Shown piece after piece: positions 56,998 to 64,000 of a stretch of 64,000 nt of DNA; position 1 is the stretch's first letter; every line of letters begins with the position of its first letter. The translations under genes were made by a program, and so were the position numbers. The notes under the pieces were generated by a model. It was given only the letters and a program-made list of their open reading frames with translations. It did not search any database and was not told the origin of the DNA. Source of the DNA: an uncultured Rikenellaceae bacterium. Lineage in GTDB: Bacteria > Bacteroidota > Bacteroidia > Bacteroidales > Rikenellaceae. The stretch covers positions 186,001-250,000 of the forward strand of contig CAMLTW010000001.1 of assembly GCA_946486375.1 (NCBI GenBank). The letters are read 5' to 3'.

Positions 56998-58029
56998 CTA
57001 TCGGATTTCAGGCAGACGATACCGATAAATGATTTCCTCATGCGTTATGCCATACGCAGTCCGGGACTTCTCATCCACGGTAAATCCGCAAATATACTCG
57101 GGAACCTTCAGACGTGCTTTCGGCCTGCCGTTCCAGTCGAAAACATGTATTTCCTGAGTCTTCGGAGTTTCGTAAGCATCTTCGTACGGCTGATCCATCC
57201 ACAAGGCATAGATTCTGTCCTCCGAAACGGCAAGGTCGCAGTAATAGGTGTGTTTTTCCAAACCGCTGTTTTTATCTACGGCATTTTCCAACGATATATT
57301 GTCTTCCCCTACAATCAATGCGATTCGTGTCCCATCCGACATATTCAGGATGTTGATACGATTGAGTGAATGCATGGCATTTACCATTACGGTACGCCGT
57401 GGATGCTTACGCCAAATGCCCTTATATACGGAAAACGGCTTATTTACAGGCTGCCTGTACAATTTTTGCGCTTCGTTCTTTCCGGTCTGATAGTTATATC
57501 GAGCCATTTCATAATTATCGTTAAGCCACTTCTCTACATATAGAAGCGAGTCGTTGCCGTAATAGCAATTGGCTGCCGGGCCGGGGAAAGGAATGGTCTT
57601 TTCTGCCACGATTTTTCCCGCCCTCCTGGAAGAATCCAGGTCGATGAGTTTAAGAGAAGAATTGGAAACATCGTTGATCCATATTTTACAACCCGATTCG
57701 TCCTTTTCGATCTGTCCGGTATAGCGGCAATTGAGCAATTCGTCCGGCCCGTGTCCGATTGTTCCGAAAGCACCCAGCTTGGTTCCGTCAGGATCATACA
57801 GAAAAAAGACATTCTCTCTTTTTACGGAAGTCAGCGCCAAATAATCGCCGACTGCGATCAAATCCAATATTCCGTATTCATCATCCAGAAATACTTCGCC
57901 CTTTACTTCGTATGCTGCATCGAATTGCCGAATCCGGGTTTCATCGTTGGAGAATATCTTTTGACCGTTTTGACAAGCGACAAAAAGAATAAGGCCGAAT
58001 AGAAAGAAAATATTCTTCGAATTTTTCAT
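56998..58029 (-). CDS. TolB-like/BF3164 family lipoprotein
   Basis: 343 residues. The signal peptide IFFLFGLILFVACQNGQ gives a lipidated Cys near residue 20. The rest looks like a beta-propeller of the Bacteroidales TolB-like family: LDLIAVGDYLALTSVKRENVFFLYDPDGTKLGAFGTIGHGPDELLN is the characteristic first blade and Gly-rich turn. DRIYALWMDQPYEDAYETPKTQEIHVFDWNGRPKARLKV is typical of the last blades. Function is unknown. The ATG at 58029 is chosen because the box at 58060-58067 excludes the ATG at 58143. Confidence 0.8.
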   Translation of the reverse strand: MKNSKNIFFLFGLILFVACQNGQKIFSNDETRIRQFDAAYEVKGEVFLDDEYGILDLIAVGDYLALTSVKRENVFFLYDPDGTKLGAFGTIGHGPDELLNCRYTGQIEKDESGCKIWINDVSNSSLKLIDLDSSRRAGKIVAEKTIPFPGPAANCYYGNDSLLYVEKWLNDNYEMARYNYQTGKNEAQKLYRQPVNKPFSVYKGIWRKHPRRTVMVNAMHSLNRINILNMSDGTRIALIVGEDNISLENAVDKNSGLEKHTYYCDLAVSEDRIYALWMDQPYEDAYETPKTQEIHVFDWNGRPKARLKVPEYICGFTVDEKSRTAYGITHEEIIYRYRLPEIR

Positions 58030-58039
58030 AAACCGTAAA

Positions 58040-58128
58040 CCGTTAGCGGCTTTCTTAGACAAATATAGACGAAAAACATCGGACAATATCCGGTAAGTTC
58101 CGCATTCTTCCAAACATTCCGCAACCCA
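58040..58128. repeat. Promoter-region duplicate, copy B
   Basis: Second copy of the segment at 56836-56925. Here it drives the lipoprotein gene. Confidence 0.75.
58060..58067 (-). promoter_or_regulatory. Promoter -7 element for the BF3164-like lipoprotein
   Basis: TATATTTG on the minus strand, exact, with a 5' leader of about 25 nt. Confidence 0.65.
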
Positions 58129-58138
58129 TCGCCCCCGT

Positions 58139-58398
58139 GTCATTGCGAACCGAGCAGGGCAGAAGGCCCTGCGAGCTCACCGACCGAAGCCCGTGGTCGT
58201 CCCGCAAGGGACGGCACGGGTTAAGCGCAGGGAGGTAGCATCCGCTAAAGGTTACGCGTTAACATTCGTTCCTTGCCGAGCGGGAGCAACGAAAACACGC
58301 CGACAAGCGGGTTAATCTCTGTTTGTCCCTTTCTATCGTTATCACCGACAGAGATCCTCACGTCGCAACTTACGTTGCTCCTCAGGATGACGGACGGT
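58139..58398. repeat. Dispersed palindromic repeat, copy 2
   Basis: The right half (58352-58398) matches 53220-53265 with few changes, ending in CTCAGGATGACG. The left end GTCATTGCGAA at 58139 is its weak inverted partner. The roughly 200 bases between are unlike copy 1. This fills the otherwise gene-free stretch from 58129 to 58490. Confidence 0.65.
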
Positions 58399-58490
58399 GA
58401 TCGGGCGTTGCTATGTCTTGAATGACTCAATCGAACCCGGCGACTTCCTGCTATTCGAGAATCGTAATAACGCAAAGTGCACGAAAAAAG

Positions 58491-58516
58491 AAAAGACGAG
58501 TAAAAACTCGTCTTTT
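58491..58516 (-). terminator. Terminator of tRNA-Lys
   Basis: AAAAGACGAG (58491-58500) and CTCGTCTTTT (58507-58516) form a 10-bp stem closing TAAAAA, with T-runs on the minus strand. Confidence 0.9.
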
Positions 58517-58524
58517 CTAAAAAG

Positions 58525-58597
58525 TGATTCAGCCGGGGCTCGAACCCGGGACCCCAACATTAAAAGTGTTGTGCTCTACCAGCTGAGCTACTGAATC
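58525..58597 (-). tRNA. tRNA-Lys (anticodon TTT)
   Basis: 73 nt on the minus strand. Acceptor GATTCAG/CTGAATC, D arm GCTC/GAGC, anticodon stem CAACA/TGTTG with loop CTTTTAA, T arm CCGGG-TTCGAGC-CCCGG. Discriminator A, CCA not encoded. Confidence 0.97.
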
Positions 58598-58610
58598 TCC
58601 TTTCGAGCCA

Positions 58611-58642
58611 CAAAAGTAGAAAAACATTTCCGGATTTGCAAA
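58611..58642 (-). promoter_or_regulatory. Promoter of tRNA-Lys
   Basis: TTTG (58642-58639), 20-base spacer, TACTTTTG (58618-58611) on the minus strand. Confidence 0.85.
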
Positions 58643-58709
58643 AACGGTTCCCATTTTTGTGCGGAACGATTCGGCCGCACTCCGGAACGTTCCGGCGCCC
58701 GGAAACGAA

Positions 58710-58741
58710 ATACCCGTCCCTGCATCCGCAGGGACGGGTAT
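58710..58741 (-). terminator. Terminator of the fimbrial operon
   Basis: A perfect 14-bp stem, ATACCCGTCCCTGC and its complement, around ATCC, 25 bases past the last fimbrial gene. Confidence 0.8.
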
Positions 58742-58765
58742 CGGAAACGCCTGTTCGCGGCCGGA

Positions 58766-59668
58766 TCAGTCGATGTCCGTTCCGCCTCCTTCCAGACTGC
58801 CGTCCCATTCCTTGTCCAGCTCGATTGAGACGTTTATGTCCCCTTCCGGGGTGAAAGTGGCGAGGACATCCGTAAGCTGGTTCCGCTTGACGGGCACGTT
58901 GTCGCTGACCGTGCCGTTATAAAAAGGCGTCTGCGGGTCGGTTCCGTACAGGGCCAGCCGGTAAACGGTCTGTCCGCCGTTTGCCGTGGGGAAAGTCCCG
59001 ATCACTGCCTGCGGCGTATCGGATGCGGTGAGCGCTCCGACCGGTATCCGGTAGGTCACGTCCCTGCTTCCGGTGAATCCGCCCGTCACTTGTTTGGCTC
59101 CGCTCACGCCTTCCAGCGTCATTGCCAGTTCGACGGTCCGGGGCGGAAGGTTCACGAAATGGAACCGGACAACCCCGTGCGCCCGTTGCAGCGCGGTTTC
59201 CAGATAGGTCACGCACTGACAGTCCACGGTGAACGGAAAGACGGCGGTGAAATAGTCGTCCGTCCGATCGGCTTCCGGATAGACCAGCAGGAATCCCCCC
59301 GGCTGGTCGGGCGAGCCTTCCAGCACGGCGTCCGTACCGTTCCCTACCAACGCGAGCGTGTAGCTCCCGAATGCCAGGTCGGTGCGTCGGAAGATGTAGT
59401 CCGGCCCCGTTACCCCGCTCAGGTCGTCTATCGTCCCCTGTTCCAGCAGCATGTTTCCCTGATAGAGGTAGTAACGCAGGTTTTTGATCCGCGTGTCGAA
59501 CGAGGCTTCCATGTCGTCCGGAATGACTTCCGAGGTCGCCTGGAATTTCTCGACATATACCTTGATCTCGATATCCCCCGTCTTGCACTCGTCGAGGCTC
59601 TCCTTGATACATCCGGTCAGCGCGAAAAGCATACACGCCATACCCCATATTTTTTTACTTGTCGTCAT
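58766..59668 (-). CDS. FimB/Mfa2-family fimbrial anchor lipoprotein
   Basis: 300 residues. A lipoprotein signal ends in LFALTGCIKESLDEC. The mature part follows the FimB/Mfa2 plan: GDIEIKVYVEKF at the start, ASFDTRIKNLRYYLYQGNMLLEQGTI, then FGSYTLALVGNGT, and ALQRAHGVVRFHFVNLPPRTVELAMTLEGV, ending in NVPVKRNQLTDVLATFTPEGDINVSIELDKEW. Mfa2/FimB proteins cap and anchor type V pili in the outer membrane. The start is the ATG at 59668. It is the last of five leftward genes and follows the preceding stop by 11 bases. Confidence 0.88.
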   Translation of the reverse strand: MTTSKKIWGMACMLFALTGCIKESLDECKTGDIEIKVYVEKFQATSEVIPDDMEASFDTRIKNLRYYLYQGNMLLEQGTIDDLSGVTGPDYIFRRTDLAFGSYTLALVGNGTDAVLEGSPDQPGGFLLVYPEADRTDDYFTAVFPFTVDCQCVTYLETALQRAHGVVRFHFVNLPPRTVELAMTLEGVSGAKQVTGGFTGSRDVTYRIPVGALTASDTPQAVIGTFPTANGGQTVYRLALYGTDPQTPFYNGTVSDNVPVKRNQLTDVLATFTPEGDINVSIELDKEWDGSLEGGGTDID

Positions 59669-59679
59669 TGCCGTGGTAA

Positions 59680-60891
59680 TTAATGATTCCACTCCTCATA
59701 TTGATCGAACAGCGTCGCCGGGTCTTCTTCCGGTTCCGCCACCCGTACCGTTTTGTTTAACTGCCCGCTCGATGTCGAGGACGGAACCATTGGATCGCTG
59801 ACTACAAAAACCACTCCGCCCGTGGCGTTCGGTTTCAGCGTCATGATAGGCAGAGGCCCCGACGTTTCATCGAAAGAGTAACAGGGATCCCCTTGTTGTT
59901 CACTGATTATCTCTAAATCCACTTTGCAGGTCACTCCTTCCGGGACGTTGTCGTCCGAAAACAGATAGGGGGAATAGACGTGAGCGTTATGTGTGGTGAA
60001 TATGTAGGACGATCCGTTGGTTCCCGGAAGGGCTTTATTCTGGCACACGCATATGGGAAGCTCCGTAGTAGGGGGGGTGAGGTAATAGGCATCTCCCCAG
60101 ACGTCGATCCCTTCGGGGAATTTCTGTCCCGGAACGGCTATCAGCGTCGCTTTGATCGTATGTTCTGTGTTCATGTCAAATGTAAGGCTTTTTTCAGGAG
60201 AAGGCTGATCCTTGAGCAGGAACCGGAACCGTGTCGCTTTCCGCCTGAGGGAGACGGTCAGCCGCATGTTGGGCGAACCGGTGTGCAGGTCGGAAGTTTT
60301 CTCCACCGTGAAATCGCTCGTGCCGATAAAGGGCTCGCGGTAAAGGGTCCGTCTTCCATAGTTGTAGCCGTAAAAGGACATATTGGTTTGATAGGAGTAT
60401 TGGCAGGCGTATGGAACCGGGACAGTGCCCGCATCGTCCTTGACCACCGTACCCGGCTTGAGGTCGGGATTCCATTTTGAATCGTTCAGGTTGAAATAAA
60501 GGGTCATATGATAGGTACCCGGTCGCAGCTCGAGTCGCAGTTCCCCTATTGTTTTGTTATTTTTCTTGATTTCGATGCCGTTGTAGCCTTCGGACGTCAG
60601 CTTATTATTTATGACGGTGTCCACGATCCAGCGAGTGTCCGCTTTTTTCAGCAGGATGCAGGTGTAGAACGGCGAAATCTTGGTATATACCGTATCCGCA
60701 GCACGGGTGGAAACTCCCATCGGAACGATTTCGGTGCCGGTTTCGAGACCGGCCATCTGCATGGAAAACGTCACGGGCACTTTGTCTCCGTTTTCCCTGT
60801 CCGGAGTTCGGGGAACGATTTCCGCTTTTTCGTGCTGACAGCCCGCCATCAGGAAGGCCAGCAGTCCGTTTATGAAGATTTTTCTGAACAT
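59680..60891 (-). CDS. Fimbrium-associated lipoprotein
   Basis: 403 residues. The signal peptide NGLLAFLMAGCQHEK gives Cys18. The beta-rich mature part has VPVTFSMQMAGLETG, ELRLELRPGTYHMTLYFNLNDS, LRRKATRFRFLLKDQPSPEK and a C-terminal segment GGVVFVVSDPM. These are features of pilus-associated accessory or tip proteins of the Fim/Mfa systems (Mfa3-5 / FimC-E role). No one-to-one family was recognised. Its position between the anchor gene and other fimbrial lipoproteins supports the role. Confidence 0.6.
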   Translation of the reverse strand: MFRKIFINGLLAFLMAGCQHEKAEIVPRTPDRENGDKVPVTFSMQMAGLETGTEIVPMGVSTRAADTVYTKISPFYTCILLKKADTRWIVDTVINNKLTSEGYNGIEIKKNNKTIGELRLELRPGTYHMTLYFNLNDSKWNPDLKPGTVVKDDAGTVPVPYACQYSYQTNMSFYGYNYGRRTLYREPFIGTSDFTVEKTSDLHTGSPNMRLTVSLRRKATRFRFLLKDQPSPEKSLTFDMNTEHTIKATLIAVPGQKFPEGIDVWGDAYYLTPPTTELPICVCQNKALPGTNGSSYIFTTHNAHVYSPYLFSDDNVPEGVTCKVDLEIISEQQGDPCYSFDETSGPLPIMTLKPNATGGVVFVVSDPMVPSSTSSGQLNKTVRVAEPEEDPATLFDQYEEWNH

Positions 60892-60917
60892 GGCGTTTCG
60901 TTGTTAGTTCGTTCGAC

Positions 60918-62024
60918 TTATTGGTTCCATTCGGTGACGATGCTCATGCCTGCCCCTTGCGGCAGGTCTATGATGCGGTCGCATCGGATGCCTCCCTTGT
61001 TGAGGGTGAAGTGGTCGGCCGCGATCGGCAGTCCTGCGGGAGCGGTTTCCGCCGGCAGGTCGAGCGTCAGGGTGCGCCGGTCGTAACAGTCATAGTCATG
61101 CGGCTCTCCCGGATGGTTGTTCCCGCAAATCGGAGTGGTATCGTAATAGTGGAAGGTCAGCGTCATCTGGACGTTGCCGGGCGACGGAAGCAGGTAAGGT
61201 CCCATGATCCGGACGCTTCCGGTCGTTCCCGCCGCAGCGGCTTCCAACCCCTTGTCGATCTGGGGCACCGCTACCCCGAACCCGGTCAGGACGGGTGAAA
61301 TGATTTTGGACGCTTCCGCCGGTGCTACGGTGCCGGGCTCCGGAGCGTTTCCCGTTCCGAACCCGATTTGAGACGTCTGCCCGGAATAGGCGATGTCGAT
61401 TTGGTAGACGCGGTCGAGCACCGAAAGCACGTTCGCCGAATCGAGGTTTTCCGGAGTCGAAATGTCTCCGTCCCCGATCCGGTAGAGGTCGAGCACCGGT
61501 TGACCCACCAGCCGGGTCAGCGTGCCGCGCACTTGGGTGGAGCGCAGGATGTCCGTGCCCGTTATTTCCGTAATGCCGTAATAGTTGTCGCCGGAAAGCG
61601 CCGGAGCGCTTTGCCCGATCCGGAGATCCTGCCAGCTCATCCCTTTGACCGGCCGGGGAGCGTCCCCCGACTGTACAACGCGGATTTCCGCGGCCGGTGC
61701 CGGAGTGGCCACGAACAGAAACCGGTAGACGTTCGCGTTCAGATCGCTGTTCGGAAAGCCGAACAGTGCCCCGTCCTGCAGCGGCGAAATGCTGTCGTAG
61801 AGGGTGTATTTCCCCGTGCTTTCCGACGGCTTGCTGAAGATGTAGAGCGAGTAGGACAGACCCGTTCCGGCCGGGGCTGCGGCCAGCACGGGCGTCACGC
61901 TGACGGCTGTCCGGTCGCCGGGAACCGTTTCCGGAACCGCGTCCTGATGACGGGTGCAGGCTACCGTCCCCAGCAGCAAAAGCACCGCGAGGCCGAAGGT
62001 CGATATGGTAAATTTGTTTTTCAT
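60918..62024 (-). CDS. Fimbrial lipoprotein, Mfa-like
   Basis: 368 residues. The signal LAVLLLLGTVACTRHQ gives a lipid anchor near Cys23. The sequence VSVTPVLAAAPAGTGLSYSLYIFSK, then YRFLFVATPAPAAEIRV and STQVRGTLTRLVGQPVLDLYRI matches the beta-sandwich plan of Mfa2/FimB-like and pilus tip proteins. It is 26 bases upstream of the 59.7-kb gene. Specific role (tip, accessory or second anchor) not assignable. Confidence 0.6.
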   Translation of the reverse strand: MKNKFTISTFGLAVLLLLGTVACTRHQDAVPETVPGDRTAVSVTPVLAAAPAGTGLSYSLYIFSKPSESTGKYTLYDSISPLQDGALFGFPNSDLNANVYRFLFVATPAPAAEIRVVQSGDAPRPVKGMSWQDLRIGQSAPALSGDNYYGITEITGTDILRSTQVRGTLTRLVGQPVLDLYRIGDGDISTPENLDSANVLSVLDRVYQIDIAYSGQTSQIGFGTGNAPEPGTVAPAEASKIISPVLTGFGVAVPQIDKGLEAAAAGTTGSVRIMGPYLLPSPGNVQMTLTFHYYDTTPICGNNHPGEPHDYDCYDRRTLTLDLPAETAPAGLPIAADHFTLNKGGIRCDRIIDLPQGAGMSIVTEWNQ

Positions 62025-62047
62025 CGGAAAAAGCGTTTAGTTGTCGG

Positions 62048-63013
62048 TTATTCCCACGGCCCCGTGTCCCCTTCCGTGGTTTCGGTGATGGGGGCCGTTT
62101 CGGTGGTGATCCCAATGAACTGGTGGCTGACGGTGAGCCAAAGTGTGATTTCCAGGCGCATGTTCCGTCCCAGAGGGGCGGTTATTTCGTTGTTCAGGAC
62201 GGGATAACCCGATCCCGTTTTCGGCGTGAGGGTCGTGCTGACGGTGAGATTTTGTCCTGCCTGGGGCGGAAAGACGAACGGCCCGGTCAGCAGGGCGAAT
62301 CCGTCGTCGGTGATGTTTTCGGCCGTCGGCTCCGGAAAATCATGGCGGATGCTGCCGGTTCCTTCGCTTCCCGCAAGGCCCAGCCTGTTGCCCGCTCCGG
62401 CGATTTCCATCCGGATCCGGCCGATGTTCTGAAGGATGTCGGAATCCTGCGCGTAGGGGAGTTCCCGGTAGGCGCTGCCGTCGTAATAACCCCGTTTCAG
62501 CAGCAGCACGATCTGTCCCACCGCTCTTTTCAGCTTGCACCGGATGGTGTCGGAAGCCGGGAGGGTATAGACCGAATCCGGGTTTTCCGTCGGATCCTGA
62601 AAGTAGACTTCATCCGCCGGAAGGAGGTAGCCCGGATTGTCCGGATCGGATTTGGCCGCTATGCGGAAGTCGTCGAAACCCGTGGTCCCTGCTTGGGGAA
62701 CGGCGACCGGCTCGGTGTTCCGGAACGGCGATTTCAGGAAAAGGAATTTATATTTTCCGACCGGCAGTTGTACGGACAACCGTCCGTCCGCATCCCATCC
62801 GCCGTCGAGTGTTTTTACGTAGACGAAATTTCCCGCCTTTTCCCCGAAAACTTGTACGGAGATATCGCTGTTTTCCGCTGCGAAAGCGACCGGAACCGTT
62901 TTGGTCGGGGACGGGATCGGTTCGTCTTCCCCGCCCGCTGCGGATTCCCGTTCCCGGCTGCAGGCCGAAAACAGCAGCAGCGCCAGCGTCGATATGTAAA
63001 CAGTGCGTAACAT
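62048..63013 (-). CDS. Fimbrial lipoprotein, Mfa-like
   Basis: 321 residues. The signal peptide STLALLLFSACSRERES gives a lipidated Cys near residue 17. Typical Mfa/Fim segments: VPVAFAAENSDISVQVFGEKAGNFVYV, LSVQLPVGKYKFLFLKSP, TIRCKLKRAVGQIVLLLKRGYYDG. The frame opens 14 codons earlier, at 63055, but the ATG at 63013 begins the signal peptide. It lies in the leftward fimbrial series. The role within the pilus is unknown. Confidence 0.6.
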   Translation of the reverse strand: MLRTVYISTLALLLFSACSRERESAAGGEDEPIPSPTKTVPVAFAAENSDISVQVFGEKAGNFVYVKTLDGGWDADGRLSVQLPVGKYKFLFLKSPFRNTEPVAVPQAGTTGFDDFRIAAKSDPDNPGYLLPADEVYFQDPTENPDSVYTLPASDTIRCKLKRAVGQIVLLLKRGYYDGSAYRELPYAQDSDILQNIGRIRMEIAGAGNRLGLAGSEGTGSIRHDFPEPTAENITDDGFALLTGPFVFPPQAGQNLTVSTTLTPKTGSGYPVLNNEITAPLGRNMRLEITLWLTVSHQFIGITTETAPITETTEGDTGPWE

Positions 63014-63133
63014 GGCATGCGATTTAGTTCGTTCCGGTTTGCGACCGGCAAGCAATAAAAAAGGGGAAAACGGCGCGGGCGGCCCCGGTTCCGGAACGGC
63101 TTTTCCGTCCGTTTTCCCCGTGAACGATATGAT

Positions 63134-64000
63134 TTATTTTATTTCTCCTTCTATCTTGTTGGTGCCGTCCCATACCGTGTCCACCGTCACGCCCAGTTCG
63201 GCGCCCGTCGTAAATACGTTGTCTCCCAGAACATGTATTTTGACCAGTGTCACCTTGTTCTTTTCCAGCGGCAGCAGCGGCAGGTTGTCGATCGTCCGGG
63301 CTTCGCCGTTCGCCGACGTGAGTACCAGCGTCAGTCCCGTCGTAGCGGTATTGTCGTCGTTGGGAATCAGGTAGGCTCCGTGCACATGGGCGGAACCGTC
63401 GATGATGTCCGTCTGCTGGATGTTGTCATAGGAAACGTATCCGTTCTCCCCGACCGCCAGAGCATCGCCCGACCCCATCGTGACGGCCTTGTTCAGGTCG
63501 GCCACTTCGTAATCGGTATTGAAGGTAGCCGCTCCGGAAGCGGGTGCGATCCGTTTTCCCACCAGGTTCATGGTGTTGTTCACTCCCGTGAACTGCATCT
63601 GGATTTTGGTCGGAAGGGCATCTCCGAAAACGTTCTTTCCCTTGATCGGCGTGTAAGCGTTCGTTGCCGGGTCTTTGGTGGCGCGGATGAACAGGATGTC
63701 CACGCGCGACACGGCCCGTTTCAGCGTAGCCGTGACGGGCTTGTTCGGAACGGATGTTTTCAGCCCCATGTCGTAGGAAGGAAGGTCTGCGTAAGCGCGG
63801 CTTTCCGTGAAGATGGCCGGCAGGGTGCTTCCGGTGTGGGTGATGCCGAGCGTTTCCGACAGCGCGGTGGTTGCGTCGATGGTCGGCCAGGAGTAGTTGC
63901 CGGGTGCCTTCATTCCATAGGTAGGAATGAATTTGTAGGTTCCGATGGGAATCTGCACTTCTCCGGACAAGGAGTTCGTCGAAGTGTTCAGGTTCAGGCT
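63134..64000 (-). CDS. Fimbrial subunit, 5' end outside the window
   Basis: At least 288 residues. The frame runs through the window edge, and the TTG at 63970 is not a start. Visible segments: GEVQIPIGTYKFIPTYGM, NKPVTATLKRAVSRVDILFIRATKD, KIQMQFTGVNNTMNLVGKRI, then NLPLLPLEKNKVTLVKIHVLGDNVFTT and GVTVDTVWDG at the end. The late stretch KNKVTLVKIHVLGD and the terminal strand resemble FimA/Mfa1-type shaft or accessory subunits that complete by donor-strand exchange. 120 bases separate it from the next gene. Confidence 0.7.
   Translation of the reverse strand, partial: SLNLNTSTNSLSGEVQIPIGTYKFIPTYGMKAPGNYSWPTIDATTALSETLGITHTGSTLPAIFTESRAYADLPSYDMGLKTSVPNKPVTATLKRAVSRVDILFIRATKDPATNAYTPIKGKNVFGDALPTKIQMQFTGVNNTMNLVGKRIAPASGAATFNTDYEVADLNKAVTMGSGDALAVGENGYVSYDNIQQTDIIDGSAHVHGAYLIPNDDNTATTGLTLVLTSANGEARTIDNLPLLPLEKNKVTLVKIHVLGDNVFTTGAELGVTVDTVWDGTNKIEGEIK

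Overview
The window looks like chromosome from a GC-rich member of the Bacteroidales, probably Rikenellaceae (Alistipes-like). The evidence is a SusC/SusD pair, a Mfa2/FimB-type fimbrial locus, WbqC, DUF4254, PepSY-like and BF3164-like lipoproteins, single-chain PurL, and a repeated promoter motif TAnnTTTG (often with TTTG or TTG 19-22 bases upstream), which is the primary sigma factor signature of Bacteroidetes. The genus is inference. No plasmid, prophage, CRISPR array or intact insertion sequence is visible. The only recombinase-type genes are one Mpi-like serine invertase and one degenerate relative.

Layout. 1-5.3 kb: ribose permease and ribokinase, an AI-2E/PerM-type permease, and dnaB, all leftward. 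5.5-8.6 kb: a WbqC-family gene facing a leftward three-gene operon of degenerate signalling and glycosyltransferase-like modules. 8.9-13.7 kb: a SusD/SusC pair with no enzymes beside it. 14-17 kb: two secreted proteins and tRNA-Pro. 17.8-29 kb: housekeeping genes (pepD, HU, a PfkB kinase, kbl, purM, rpsO, pnp) with an inactivated serine-recombinase relative. 29.4-31.8 kb: an ECF sigma, anti-sigma and outer-membrane protein operon. 31.9-36.7 kb: glutaminyl cyclase and metH. 36.8-41.1 kb: the invertase and an envelope-linked group (GT9, DUF4254, an EEP phosphatase, an O-methyltransferase). 41.3-50.7 kb: purL, a lipoprotein, murI, ftsK, a LolA-like gene and a lipocalin. 51-56 kb: an rRNA/tRNA methyltransferase, a LacI regulator, MscS, an unknown gene and a SLOG protein. 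56.1-58.5 kb: a long noncoding stretch with three related structured RNA elements, plus a lipoprotein and tRNA-Lys. 58.7-64 kb: a leftward fimbrial locus of at least five genes, cut off by the window end.

The most unusual part is 56.13-56.87 kb. Three copies of a noncoding element lie in tandem on the minus strand, each with its own TAnnTTTG promoter. Each can form a helix closing about 50-55 nt just before a U-run. The sequence of that helix differs between copies while base pairing is kept. In the two full-length copies the same bases can instead pair in a long rod hairpin. The last copy occupies the leader of the SLOG gene, which suggests an attenuator or ligand-sensing RNA. Other notable points are a promoter-to-terminator noncoding transcript at 50.8-51.0 kb, the pseudo-receiver/HEAT/pseudo-GT2 operon, and the catalytically stripped recombinase.

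Many database-style start codons here would lie upstream of the promoter motif. I moved starts downstream wherever a promoter or family alignment demanded it and say so in each entry.
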